Shown in pieces: positions 9,401 through 17,828 of a stretch of 64,000 bases of DNA. This DNA comes from Flavobacterium sharifuzzamanii (GTDB taxonomy: Bacteria; Bacteroidota; Bacteroidia; Flavobacteriales; Flavobacteriaceae), in the NCBI RefSeq assembly GCF_003254585.1, contig NZ_QJGZ01000042.1, forward strand, positions 62,001 to 126,000, read 5' to 3'. The translations under genes and the position numbers were made by a program. The notes beneath the pieces were generated by a model, which was not told the DNA's origin, searched no databases, and worked only from the letters and a program-made list of their open reading frames with translations. Within the stretch, counting starts at the first letter, position 1, and each line of letters begins with the position of its first letter.

Positions 9401-11035
9401 AAAGTGTGAAATAGAATCATTTATAAACTTAAGCTTTCTTAAATCTGAATTTTCAACATTAATATGAAAATCATAACGGTTTTCTCTTTTGCTTAAATCC
9501 AGCAAACCATCAAAATTCAAATTTAAGTTCGGGTCGTTTATTGCAATTTGACCTTTATAATACGGTAGTTTAAAATTCCCGTTTACTACTATATTATTAT
9601 AGGTGTATTTATTGTAATCTAATTTAGAGATATCTCCTTTTATAACGGTATTCAAATACTTCTCAGTAAAACCAACTCCATCTACATCAAGATTCAAAGT
9701 TGTTTTACCAATATCTTTTCTATTCAGAACCGCACCGACATCAAAATTATTTAAAATAATATTTCCAGAATAAGAAGCCTTGTCAATAAAATCCATATTA
9801 TTCAAATGAAGATCGACTTCTCCATTTCCTACATCTGTAGCGATTTTAAAAGCAGTTTCTAATTCTGTTGTTGTTACTTTTGCTTTTCCGACAATATTAA
9901 ACTTGCCGATTCGCTTCATTTCTACAGGAAGTCTTTTTCCTAAAACCCCTGGAAGCAAAACCACTAAATCGTCATAACTAGAAAGCAGTTTGTTAAACTT
10001 TCCATCCATAGAAAATTTCTGCGTTTTACTGCCCAAAAGATTTCTGAAATTGATTGTTCCGTTAATTTTTGATCCATTTGTGTCGCTTAGTCTCAATCCT
10101 GTAAGCGTCATATTATTTAACGGACCGTCTAATTTGGTTTTCAGTTTAAAATGCTGATTTTTACCCAAACCATCATAAAAATGACGAATATCGTTTGTTG
10201 CAATAGAAGAAGAATCTATTAAAACATCAAATCGAACTTTATCTGTAAAATCAAGAAAATCTGATGGTTTATAATTTAAAATTGCAACACCATAAATAGA
10301 AGATCTTTTGGTTTTTATAGCCAGATTTTGAACTATAATCTGTTTTTTGGTATAACTGAATTTCCCTGCAAAATTAGAAACATACAAACCGCGATGATCC
10401 ATAAATGAGAATCTGTGAATGTTTGTATTGACATCTGGACCATACAATTTAAACTCGCTGATATAAGCGTTTAATTTTGTAAAATCCAGAAATTTAGGAG
10501 TAGTTTTATTTTCATCGACAACAGAAAATCTCCCTTTTTCGATGTAAGCGTTTTTAGCTGTTAAAAGGAAATGTTTAGTCGATTTTTTCTTTGGCGTATT
10601 CTCTACTTCAAAAGCTTGAATAAACTTATTAATATTGTTTTCATCTTCACCTTTATAAGTTTTCAGATTAAAAATCAAACCTGTCAAACGCAAATCTCCA
10701 AAAATTAAATCTCCGTCTAATAACCTACTGAAACTGGCAATATCTGTAGTAATAATATCCGAATAAATCATCGTTTTTTTATGATGATCTAAGATTGTTA
10801 CATTTTTTAATTTTACTCCGCCAAAAATATTAATTGCTGTTTTTTCAACATTAATATTAACCTTATAATCTTCGTTTAACGAGTTGGTAACATAATTGGC
10901 TATCTGTGTTTGAACCACAGGAAGAGATAGTATGATAGCAAGTGCTAACAAAAGTAAAATCAACACAATTAAGGTTCTTGATATTATTTTCTTTACTTTT
11001 TTGATAGCTTCTTTAATTTTAGTTTTTCTTTTAAT
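6425..11035 (-). CDS. Translocation/assembly module TamB-like protein (DUF490), start uncertain
   Basis: A protein of about 1,530 residues with one N-terminal membrane anchor, a very long repetitive beta-rich body and a C-terminal DUF490/TamB domain. Such AsmA-like proteins span the periplasm and are linked to outer-membrane protein or lipid transport. The tail is an unusual low-complexity Lys/Glu run before the stop. The first canonical start is GTG at 10966, but that begins inside the hydrophobic anchor. Upstream the same frame stays open back to 11035 and encodes a Lys/Arg-rich segment (KRKTKIKEAIKKVKK...), exactly what should precede a signal anchor. No ATG, GTG or TTG lies in that segment, so an ATT start near 11035 or a sequence error is suspected. 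The tsaD gene is divergent. Confidence 0.85.
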   Translation of the reverse strand: MKRKTKIKEAIKKVKKIISRTLIVLILLLLALAIILSLPVVQTQIANYVTNSLNEDYKVNINVEKTAINIFGGVKLKNVTILDHHKKTMIYSDIITTDIASFSRLLDGDLIFGDLRLTGLIFNLKTYKGEDENNINKFIQAFEVENTPKKKSTKHFLLTAKNAYIEKGRFSVVDENKTTPKFLDFTKLNAYISEFKLYGPDVNTNIHRFSFMDHRGLYVSNFAGKFSYTKKQIIVQNLAIKTKRSSIYGVAILNYKPSDFLDFTDKVRFDVLIDSSSIATNDIRHFYDGLGKNQHFKLKTKLDGPLNNMTLTGLRLSDTNGSKINGTINFRNLLGSKTQKFSMDGKFNKLLSSYDDLVVLLPGVLGKRLPVEMKRIGKFNIVGKAKVTTTELETAFKIATDVGNGEVDLHLNNMDFIDKASYSGNIILNNFDVGAVLNRKDIGKTTLNLDVDGVGFTEKYLNTVIKGDISKLDYNKYTYNNIVVNGNFKLPYYKGQIAINDPNLNLNFDGLLDLSKRENRYDFHINVENSDLRKLKFINDSISHFKGDVVVQLSGNSIENLQGDIFINDAEYQNPKTTYVFDQVNLNSSFDADRLRTITVSSNDVVDGKIVGKFRFDQLDKLVMNSVGSLYTNYKPYKVRKGQFLNFNFRVYDKVVEMLYPEINIDSSTVVRGKIDSDLQEFKFRFRSKKITADKNTFDNIRINIDNKNPLYNAYVELDSIKTPYYKIRDFNLINVTANDTLFVRSEFKGGDKGEDYFNLDLFHTIDKSKNNIVGIKKSEMKFKDYIWYLNEDAEKDNQIIIDQYFKNFTFDNIVLSHENQKIDLNGVIKGKDYKDLELTFEDVDINKITPANSKFVFNGNLNGSVNYKQNKNVYQPTASIKIDHLVMNKTELGTLNFDISGDESFRKFTVNSSIQNGFTESFRANGTFAIENKETIMDMSLKLEGFNLATLGTIGGDVLSNVRGSVSGNAAVVGNLKKPEINGRLYVEKAGMTIPYLNTDYELSDRTVIDLTNEKFLFRNNQLTDTKYGTKGLLNGTIEHNNFGDWKLDLNITSKRLVALDTKDSEDAAYFGTAFINGTASIKGPVEGLFIKVDAKSEKGTEVKIPINNAQSVGESSWIHFVTPKEKYNLENGIVEKTRDYNGLELEFDFDITPDAEVEVILDRNSGHGMKGRGYGSLLFKINTLGKFNMWGDFQAYEGTYNFKYGGLIDKKFTVKKGGSIIWEGNPMRAQLNLEAVYKTQANPAVLLDNTSSFNKKVPVEVVIGLRGDLASPEPNFDIQFPSVSNVLKSEIQYKLDDKDIRQTQALYLLSTGSFMSTDGFSQGDFSGTLTETASSLLGGIIKSDNDKVNIDLNYIAADRRTGQEVDGQFVANISSQINERITINGKLGVPVGGVNESAIVGDIEILYRVNEDGTMNLRLFNKENDINYIGQGIGYTQGVGISYEVDFDTFSELVNKLFKDHKIEKAVKNSSHDDLQDSYLPEYMNFSSKKDSEKNKKKAKEDEEKRKKEEEKKKKKEQEQTPSNNQGLIPDNDY

Positions 11036-11158
11036 TTATTTGAACAGACAAAGAACGGCTGTTTTTGATAAAAATTCTTTAATTTTGGGGCACTGCTTAA
11101 ATCAAAGAAATATAATCTATTTGATTTGTCAAATATAATTCAAAATTTGTGCCTTTAT

Positions 11159-12181
11159 ATGCAAAATCCAGAGGTTTTTATTCTAGCCATCGAAAGTTCA
11201 TGCGATGATACTGCTGCCGCGGTTTTACATAACGACAAAGTATTGTCAAATGTTGTAGCCAATCAATTAATTCATAATCAATACGGAGGTGTTGTTCCTG
11301 AATTGGCTTCCCGAGCGCATCAGCAGAATATTGTCCCTGTGATAGATGCTGCACTTCGTAAAGCAAATGTACAAAAAGAACAGTTAAGCGCAATCGCATT
11401 TACACAAGGTCCAGGATTAATGGGCTCTTTATTGGTGGGGACTTCTTTCAGTAAATCATTATCATTAGCCTTAAATGTGCCGCTAATTGCTGTAAATCAC
11501 ATGCATGCCCATATTTTAGCTCATTTTATTGATGAAGAAGGCTACGATAAACCTGAATTTCCTTTTTTAGCTTTAACCATTAGCGGAGGACATACTCAGA
11601 TTGTAAAAGTGAATAGTTTTTTTGATATGGAAATTATCGGAGAAACTACAGATGATGCTGTAGGTGAAGCATTTGATAAAAGTGCCAAAATTCTTGGACT
11701 TCCTTACCCTGGCGGACCTTTGATTGATAAATATGCGAAAGAAGGAAATCCGAAAGCGTTTCCTTTTACAAAACCGAAAGTTCCTGGTTTAGATTTTAGT
11801 TTCTCGGGACTAAAAACAGCCATTTTATATTTCATTCAAAAAAACAAACAGCAGAATCCGAATTTTATCGAAGAAAATCTGAATGATATTTGTGCTTCTA
11901 TTCAGCATACGATTATCGAAATTTTGATGGATAAAATAAAATTGGCTGTAAAAGAAACTGGAATTACACAAATCGCTATTGGCGGAGGAGTTTCAGCCAA
12001 TTCAGGAATCAGAAATACACTAAAAGAAACCGAAAGCAAATACGGATGGAAAACTTTTATTCCGAAATTTGAATACACAACCGATAATGCTGCAATGATT
12101 GGAATTGTAGGATACCAAAAATACTTATCTAATCGTTTTGAAACTTCTTCAGTGGTTTCTAAAGCAAGAATCGAATTTTAA
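11159..12181 (+). CDS. tsaD: tRNA N6-adenosine threonylcarbamoyltransferase
   Basis: A 340-residue TsaD (Kae1/Gcp) protein that, with TsaB/TsaE, transfers threonylcarbamoyl to A37 of ANN-decoding tRNAs. The N-terminal ASKHA motif AIESSCDDT, the metal-binding histidines in NHMHAH (His114, His118), SGGHTQ and GGGVSANSGIR are visible. ATG at 11159 is chosen because MQNPEVFILAIESS matches the family start; an in-frame extension to 11126 has no support. It is divergent from the tamB-like gene and is followed 3 bp later by rsmE. Confidence 0.96.
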   Translation: MQNPEVFILAIESSCDDTAAAVLHNDKVLSNVVANQLIHNQYGGVVPELASRAHQQNIVPVIDAALRKANVQKEQLSAIAFTQGPGLMGSLLVGTSFSKSLSLALNVPLIAVNHMHAHILAHFIDEEGYDKPEFPFLALTISGGHTQIVKVNSFFDMEIIGETTDDAVGEAFDKSAKILGLPYPGGPLIDKYAKEGNPKAFPFTKPKVPGLDFSFSGLKTAILYFIQKNKQQNPNFIEENLNDICASIQHTIIEILMDKIKLAVKETGITQIAIGGGVSANSGIRNTLKETESKYGWKTFIPKFEYTTDNAAMIGIVGYQKYLSNRFETSSVVSKARIEF

Positions 12182-12184
12182 ATC

Positions 12185-12889
12185 ATGCAGTTATTTTTTA
12201 ATCCGAATATAGACGAGACAACTGAAAGTTTTTCTTTTGATAAAGAAGAAAGCCGTCATATTATAAAAGTCCTTAGAAAAAAAGACGCAGATATCCTGCA
12301 TGTTACCAATGGTTTTGGATTATTATTTGAAACTCAGATTACTCTGGCTTCAGATAATAAATGTACCGTTGAAGTGCTTTCTATAACAAATGCAGAAAAA
12401 CCTAAATTCCATTTGCATTTGGCTGTTGCTCCAACCAAAATGAACGATCGTTTTGAATGGTTTCTGGAAAAAGCCACAGAAATTGGAATTCAAGAAATTA
12501 CGCCAATTTTCTGTGATCGCTCTGAACGAAAAGTAATTAATCGTGATCGCTTTGAAAAAATCATTCTTTCGGCAATGAAACAATGTAACGAAACGTTTCT
12601 TCCAAAATTGAATGAAGCCATTTCGTTTAAAGAATTTATTAAACAAAAACAAAATGGTTTACAGTTAATTGCGCATTGCGAAGAAACCGATAAAAAGTCA
12701 CTGAAAGAGGTCTTAAAACCAAATGAAGACGTTACCATTTTAATTGGTCCAGAGGGCGATTTTTCTGAAAAAGAAATTGCATTGGCATTAGAAAACAATT
12801 ACAATCCTGTAACTTTAGGAAATACACGTTTAAGAACAGAAACAGCTGCTGTGGTGGCTTGTCATAGTGTTGTTTTTTTTAATGAATGA
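12185..12889 (+). CDS. rsmE: 16S rRNA (uracil1498-N3)-methyltransferase
   Basis: A 234-residue SPOUT-fold methyltransferase of the RsmE family. The N-terminal PUA-like part carries SRHIIKVLRKK, and the knot region carries APTKMNDRFEWFLEKATEIG, LIGPEGDFSEKEI and LGNTRLRTETAAV, all diagnostic. It modifies U1498 in the decoding region of 16S rRNA. It is 3 bp downstream of tsaD, so both tRNA and rRNA modification genes share one transcript. A palindromic repeat element sits directly after its stop. Confidence 0.94.
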   Translation: MQLFFNPNIDETTESFSFDKEESRHIIKVLRKKDADILHVTNGFGLLFETQITLASDNKCTVEVLSITNAEKPKFHLHLAVAPTKMNDRFEWFLEKATEIGIQEITPIFCDRSERKVINRDRFEKIILSAMKQCNETFLPKLNEAISFKEFIKQKQNGLQLIAHCEETDKKSLKEVLKPNEDVTILIGPEGDFSEKEIALALENNYNPVTLGNTRLRTETAAVVACHSVVFFNE

Positions 12890-12902
12890 ATTAATCGCAA
12901 AG

Positions 12903-13004
12903 TTTGTCATCCTGAGGAACGAAGGATCTCACTCGATTAGACAAAGATTAGCGACAAACGATGAGGAATTTCTAGTGTGATCCTTCGTTCCTCAGGATGA
13001 CAAA
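12903..13004. repeat. Palindromic repeat family copy A
   Basis: Perfect inverted repeat with 26-nt arms (12903-12928 and 12979-13004), extended by about 5 more bp with one mismatch, around a loop of about 50 nt. Left arm begins TTTGTCATCCTGAGGAACGA. It belongs to a family with copies at 35184, 42813, 49285 and 52191. It lies between rsmE and a DUF4159 gene and could fold into a long hairpin in the transcript. Confidence 0.9.
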
Positions 13005-13042
13005 AAAAAGGCTTTTACACATATCAGAGCACTAAAACTATT

Positions 13043-13681
13043 ATGAAAAAAATATTTTACTTATTGTTACTCTTTTCAAGTATTTCTTTTTCACAAGAAA
13101 TTGCTTTGCTTAAATACAGTGGTGGCGGCGATTGGTATGCAAATCCGACTTCGTTGCCCAATTTGATCAGTTTTTGCAATGCCAATATTAATACCCGTAT
13201 AAAAAGCAAACCTTCTACTGTAGAACCAAGCAATCCAGATTTATTTTCGTACCCGTTTGTACATATGACTGGGCACGGAAATGTTGTTTTTAGCGATGCT
13301 GATGTAACCAACCTAAGAAATTATCTAACGGCTGGGGGTTTCCTGCATATTGATGATAATTATGGAATGGATCAATATATTCGAAAAGAAATCAAAAAGA
13401 TATTTCCGAATAACAATTTAATCGAGCTTCCAGCAAATCATCCTATTTTCCAGAAACCTTTTCCTTTCCCAAACGGATTGCCAAAAATTCACGAACATGA
13501 CGGAACACGTGCACAGGCATTTGGTATTTTTATAGACAATAAACTGGTTTTGCTTTATACTTACGAATGTGATTTGGGCGATGGCTGGGAAGATCCAGAA
13601 GTTCATAACGATCCTGCAAACGTAAGAGACAAAGCCTTGAAAATGGGTGCCAACATTATCAATTATATTTTTACTAATTAA
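13043..13681 (+). CDS. Secreted DUF4159 domain protein
   Basis: A 212-residue protein with a clear signal peptide (MKKIFYLLLLFSSISFSQ). The body matches DUF4159: an N-terminal KYSGGGDWYANP segment, PFVHMTGHGNVVFSD, the GGFLHIDDNYG turn, and HEHDGTRAQAFGIF. The DUF4159 fold is related to class I glutamine amidotransferase-like domains, but its role is not known to me. It is the first gene after the palindromic repeat and is followed 10 bp later by a SpoU-type methyltransferase. Confidence 0.85.
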   Translation: MKKIFYLLLLFSSISFSQEIALLKYSGGGDWYANPTSLPNLISFCNANINTRIKSKPSTVEPSNPDLFSYPFVHMTGHGNVVFSDADVTNLRNYLTAGGFLHIDDNYGMDQYIRKEIKKIFPNNNLIELPANHPIFQKPFPFPNGLPKIHEHDGTRAQAFGIFIDNKLVLLYTYECDLGDGWEDPEVHNDPANVRDKALKMGANIINYIFTN

Positions 13682-13691
13682 ATTTTAGAAA

Positions 13692-14189
13692 GTGCAGCTT
13701 ACTCACGAAGAAAATCAATTTGAAAGAAAAACATTTCCCATTACTTTAGTATGCGATCATATTTACTTTCAGCAGAATATTGGTTCTTTATTTAGAATTT
13801 CTGAAGCTTTCGGAGTTGAAAATATTATCTTTTTCGGAAAAGATATTCCGCTTACACCTCGTAAAATCAATAAAACTTCTAGAAGTACACATCTTCATGT
13901 TTCACATTCGGTAATTGAAAATTTCAACGAACTTCATTCCTATTTAACTGGTAATAATTTCGAAATTATTGCTTTAGAAATCACTTCTAATAGCAAACCT
14001 TTAAAAGAAGTTATGATCCCTTTCGACAAAAAAATCGCCCTTTTGATTGGAAGTGAAATAAACGGAATTTCAGACGAGCTTCTACAACTTTCTCATCAAA
14101 TTGTCCATATTAATATGTTTGGAAAAAACAGCAGTATGAATGTAGTTCAGGCTGCAAGTATTGCACTTTATGAGATTACTTCGTTGTAA
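13692..14189 (+). CDS. TrmH/SpoU family RNA 2'-O-methyltransferase
   Basis: A short (165-residue) SPOUT methyltransferase without an extra N-terminal RNA-binding domain. The three SpoU motifs are present: NIGSLFRISEAFG (motif 1), IALLIGSEINGISDELL (motif 2) and INMFGKNSSMNVVQAASIALYE (motif 3). Likely target is a 2'-hydroxyl of a tRNA or rRNA nucleotide; the size resembles the minimal TrmH-type tRNA methylases. The start is GTG at 13692, 10 bp after the DUF4159 gene; no better start lies nearby. Confidence 0.88.
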   Translation: MQLTHEENQFERKTFPITLVCDHIYFQQNIGSLFRISEAFGVENIIFFGKDIPLTPRKINKTSRSTHLHVSHSVIENFNELHSYLTGNNFEIIALEITSNSKPLKEVMIPFDKKIALLIGSEINGISDELLQLSHQIVHINMFGKNSSMNVVQAASIALYEITSL

Positions 14190-14420
14190 AAAATTGACCC
14201 TTAAAAATCTCTTTTAAAGCAACACTTCAATTTTACTTCAAATTTATTTGTTAAAATCTATCGTTAAACGACAGATAATCACGATGAAATGCATTCAAAA
14301 AACAAAAAGAAAGAAAATACTGTATAATATTTTTAAATAAATTTTTGTAGGAATCAATGTTTGTAAGGGGTTGTAAAATTTCTTACAAAATTTTTGATCT
14401 AATATTTTGCAAGAAAGGTA

Positions 14421-14473
14421 TTTTGTTATAAAATTGCTACATTATTCAACTAATCAACAATTTTATAACAAAA
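14421..14473. promoter_or_regulatory. 16-bp inverted repeat before the M43 lipoprotein gene
   Basis: Arms TTTTGTTATAAAATTG (14421-14436) and CAATTTTATAACAAAA (14458-14473) are exact reverse complements around a 21-nt loop, ending 12 bp before the ATG. It could be an operator or a 5'-leader hairpin. The upstream part of this 296-bp gap (14190-14420) shows nothing else recognisable. Confidence 0.6.
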
Positions 14474-14485
14474 ACCCAAATTATT

Positions 14486-15445
14486 ATGAAAAAAGTTATT
14501 ATTACCACATTTACAGCATTGATGCTGTTTGCTTGTCAAAATGAACAATCTGATTCTGCTAACGCAGATGCAAGCGTTCCTGCAAGAAGAGGCTGTGCAA
14601 CGCAAGAAGTTTTAGAAGCTCAATTGAAAGCCGATCCTATGTTGGCAATTAGAATGAACGAAATCGAAACTTTTACTGCACAACACGAAGGTTCAAATTT
14701 CACAGGCCGTTTGGTAAATGGAAAAATTGAAATTCCAGTTGTAGTAAACGTTTTATACAAAACTGCTGCACAAAACATTTCAGATGCACAAATTCAATCA
14801 CAAATCGATGTTTTAAACAAAGATTTCAATGCTTTAAACTCAGATTACAATAATGTACCAGCATTATTCTCAGGAGTTAAAGCTAACATCGGAATTACAT
14901 TTGTTTTAGATCAGGTTATCAGAAAATCTACTACAAAAACTTCTTGGGGAACAAATGACGCTATGAAGAAAACAGCTCAGGGCGGAATTGCTCCTACTTC
15001 TCCAACTACAAAATTAAACCTGTGGTCATGTGTTATTGGTGGCGGAATTTTAGGTTATGCACAATTCCCTGGTGGCGCTTCTGCTACAGACGGAGTAGTA
15101 ATTGATCCTAATTACTTTGGATTATCTGGTTCTGCAAATGCACCATATAACCTAGGAAGAACAGCTACACATGAAGTAGGTCACTGGATGAATTTACGTC
15201 ACATCTGGGGAGATGCAACTTGCGGAAGCGATCTTGTTTCTGATACTCCTACTCACAACACAGCAAACTACGGAGTTCCTGCTTACCCTCATTACAGCAC
15301 TTGTACAGGTACACCTGTAGAAATGACAATGAACTACATGGATTATGTTGACGATGCTGCAATGTACATGTTCTCAACAGGTCAGAAAAACAGAATTTCA
15401 GCTATTTTTACAACTGGAGGAGCAAGAGCTGCTTTTGCACAATAA
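14486..15445 (+). CDS. Secreted lipoprotein zinc metalloprotease, M43 (pappalysin/cytophagalysin) family
   Basis: A 319-residue protein. A signal peptide ends in a lipobox (LMLFAC, Cys17), so it is likely lipid-anchored. The metzincin-type zinc site is HEVGHWMNLRHIWGD (His229, Glu230, His233, His239), and the Met-turn is in MNYMDY (about 282-287), as in M43 peptidases. Cys pairs near 181, 246 and 273 may form disulfides. It degrades proteins outside the cytoplasm; substrates are unknown. It stands alone, preceded by a 16-bp inverted repeat and followed by a strong terminator. Confidence 0.92.
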   Translation: MKKVIITTFTALMLFACQNEQSDSANADASVPARRGCATQEVLEAQLKADPMLAIRMNEIETFTAQHEGSNFTGRLVNGKIEIPVVVNVLYKTAAQNISDAQIQSQIDVLNKDFNALNSDYNNVPALFSGVKANIGITFVLDQVIRKSTTKTSWGTNDAMKKTAQGGIAPTSPTTKLNLWSCVIGGGILGYAQFPGGASATDGVVIDPNYFGLSGSANAPYNLGRTATHEVGHWMNLRHIWGDATCGSDLVSDTPTHNTANYGVPAYPHYSTCTGTPVEMTMNYMDYVDDAAMYMFSTGQKNRISAIFTTGGARAAFAQ

Positions 15446-15466
15446 GCTGAAACAAAAAATATCAAT

Positions 15467-15496
15467 AAAGCGAGATGATTCATCTCGCTTTTTTTG
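15467..15496 (+). terminator. Terminator of the M43 lipoprotein gene
   Basis: Arms AAAGCGAGATGA / TCATCTCGCTTT with an almost closed loop, followed by a T run, 22 bp after the stop codon. Confidence 0.85.
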
Positions 15497-15551
15497 TTTA
15501 TCCATAAATTTTAGAATGCTTTTTCCTATATTTATAGTCTAAATTTTAAGC

Positions 15552-16643
15552 ATGATCACATCAAAAACTATTTCTAACGGAATATTAAGAGCTTTAGCTA
15601 CAATTTTAATAATTGGCATCGTTTTATATTTTTTATATGAAATTCAGACTGTAATCGTTTATTTGTGTATTTCGCTAATATTGTGTTTGATCGCCAATCC
15701 GATGGTGCTGTTTTTAAAGAACAAATTAAAATTCAGCAACTCAATGGCGGCCTCAACTACCATTATCTTTTTCATTTTTCTAATTGTGGGCTTTATTCTA
15801 TTATTTGTTCCTTTAATTATATCTCAAGCAAATAATCTTGCCCTTCTTGACACGGCACATCTACAAGCTCAATTTATAGAGACAGAAAACAGTCTCGAAA
15901 AATACTTTAATATTCCGCATATTGATTTGAATAAAGTTATAAAAGATTCTAAGCTTATTTCTTTCTTAGATTTTAGCTATTTTACAGGATTCATCAATAC
16001 TATAATCAACTTTATGGCCGATATGGGAATGGGATTGGTGTCTGTATTTTTTATTACTTTCTTTTTCATAAAAGATCAGGATATCTTTAAAGATCAAGCA
16101 AGAAGAATATTGCCAGATTCAAATGAAGACAAAATTTTAAATTCCATCACAAAAATAAACCATTTATTGACCCGCTATTTTATTGGTTTGTTATTGCAAT
16201 TAATTGTGGTGTTTATTCTATATCTGATTGTATTGCTAATTTTTGGAAATAAAAATGCTTTTGTAATTGCCTTTTTATGTGCCATTCTAAATATAATTCC
16301 ATATTTGGGACCAATTATCGGAACTACTTTAGCAGCGATTCTGACTATGATAAGCATGATTGGAAAAGATTTTCAATCAGAAATTCTTCCAACAACAATT
16401 TATGTCGTTATTGGTTTTTTATTGGTTCAAGCAATTGACAACAATATTAGTCAGCCAATAATTTCGTCAAAAAGTGTAAATTCGCACCCGTTAGAAATCT
16501 TCTTGGTTATATTAATCAGCGGTATTACGTTTGGAATTGTGGGTATGATAATAGCAATTCCAGCATTTACGATGATTAAAGTAATTTTAAAAGAATTTTT
16601 TCCTGACAACAAAATCGTCTCCGTATTAACCGAAAGAATTTAG
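15552..16643 (+). CDS. AI-2E family transporter (UPF0118 membrane protein)
   Basis: A 363-residue integral membrane protein with two N-terminal hairpin helices, a third around residues 60-88, a soluble stretch (about 90-145), then a further set of helices including the conserved NIIPYLGPIIGT segment near 250 and a C-terminal ISGITFGIVGMIIAIP. This is the layout of the AI-2E/PerM family; members export autoinducer-2 or small solutes or work as antiporters, so the substrate here is open. It is followed 2 bp later by a methyltransferase gene, forming a three-gene run. Confidence 0.88.
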   Translation: MITSKTISNGILRALATILIIGIVLYFLYEIQTVIVYLCISLILCLIANPMVLFLKNKLKFSNSMAASTTIIFFIFLIVGFILLFVPLIISQANNLALLDTAHLQAQFIETENSLEKYFNIPHIDLNKVIKDSKLISFLDFSYFTGFINTIINFMADMGMGLVSVFFITFFFIKDQDIFKDQARRILPDSNEDKILNSITKINHLLTRYFIGLLLQLIVVFILYLIVLLIFGNKNAFVIAFLCAILNIIPYLGPIIGTTLAAILTMISMIGKDFQSEILPTTIYVVIGFLLVQAIDNNISQPIISSKSVNSHPLEIFLVILISGITFGIVGMIIAIPAFTMIKVILKEFFPDNKIVSVLTERI

Positions 16644-16645
16644 CT

Positions 16646-17824
16646 TTGAACAATCCTATTTTGCATCCAGAAATTCAAGAATATATAATTCAAAATACTG
16701 GTGCAGATATAACAAAATTGGCGCTCCAAAAAAATCCATTCCCAGAAATGGATTGGATTTTAATCTTGAATCAGATTGAAGCCCGAACAAAAGCAAAAGA
16801 AAAACTTCCGACTTGGTTTGATACAGAAAATATAATTTATCCAAGCAAAATCTCTGTAGAACAAACCTCTTCAGAAAAAACAGCTGCTTACAAAGCTTCT
16901 TTAATAACTGGTGAATCCCTGATTGATTTAACTGGAGGTTTTGGTGTTGACGACTATTATTTTTCGAAGAAATTTAAATCGATAACGCATTGCGAAATAA
17001 ATGAAGATTTGTCAAAAATTGTATCGCACAATTTTAAACAGCTGCAAGTTGAAAATTGTACTTTTTATGCTGGTGATTCTATTCATTTATTAGAAGAAAC
17101 CAAACAAAAATACGATTGGATTTATATTGATCCTTCACGAAGAAACGACAGTAAAGGCAAAGTTTTTATGCTGAAAGATTGTCTGCCAAATGTTCCGGAA
17201 TTGCTTGATTTTTATTTTGAAAAATCAGATTCTATTTTAATTAAAACCGCTCCTTTATTAGATATTTCAGCAGGATTATCAGAATTAAAAAATGTAAAGA
17301 ACATTCACGTAATTGCATTAGAAAACGAAGTTAAAGAACTGCTTTTTGAAATTCATAAAGGATATGCGGGCGAAATAACTTTAAAGACTGCTAATATTCT
17401 AAAAGAAAAAGTAGAAACTTTTGAATTTATTCTAGGCGAAGAGTCTTTTCCTGTTTATAATTTACCTCAACAATATTTATACGAACCAAATTCGGCAATT
17501 ATGAAATCTGGAGGTTTTGATGAAATCAGCACCGCTTTTCAGATTAATAAGCTGCACAAACATTCTCATTTATATACTTCAGAAGACTTAATCGATTTTC
17601 CGGGAAGGAAATTTGAAGTTCAAAAAGTCATTCCATACCATAAAAATGAGATGAAAAACGAACTAGCCAATAAGCAAGCTAATATTACCACTCGTAATTT
17701 TCCTGAGACTGTAGAAAACATCCGAAAGAAGTGGAAAATAAAAAATGGAGGAAATTTGTATTGTTTTTTTACGACAGATGTAAAAGATAACAAAATAGTT
17801 TTAATTTGCACCAAAATAATCTAA
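16646..17824 (+). CDS. THUMP-like class I SAM methyltransferase (PG_1098 type)
   Basis: A 392-residue protein starting at TTG, only 2 bp after the upstream stop. The Rossmann motif LIDLTGGFGVDDYYFSKKF is near residues 90-108, an acidic ribose-binding segment HCEINEDL follows, and the catalytic-type motif WIYIDPSRR is near 157. The C-terminal part resembles the THUMP-like domain of Bacteroidota PG_1098 homologues. The DPSRR motif is similar to DPPY/DPPR motifs of RNA or DNA base methylases, so a nucleic acid target is likely, but the site is unknown. Confidence 0.82.
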   Translation: MNNPILHPEIQEYIIQNTGADITKLALQKNPFPEMDWILILNQIEARTKAKEKLPTWFDTENIIYPSKISVEQTSSEKTAAYKASLITGESLIDLTGGFGVDDYYFSKKFKSITHCEINEDLSKIVSHNFKQLQVENCTFYAGDSIHLLEETKQKYDWIYIDPSRRNDSKGKVFMLKDCLPNVPELLDFYFEKSDSILIKTAPLLDISAGLSELKNVKNIHVIALENEVKELLFEIHKGYAGEITLKTANILKEKVETFEFILGEESFPVYNLPQQYLYEPNSAIMKSGGFDEISTAFQINKLHKHSHLYTSEDLIDFPGRKFEVQKVIPYHKNEMKNELANKQANITTRNFPETVENIRKKWKIKNGGNLYCFFTTDVKDNKIVLICTKII

Positions 17825-17828
17825 CACA

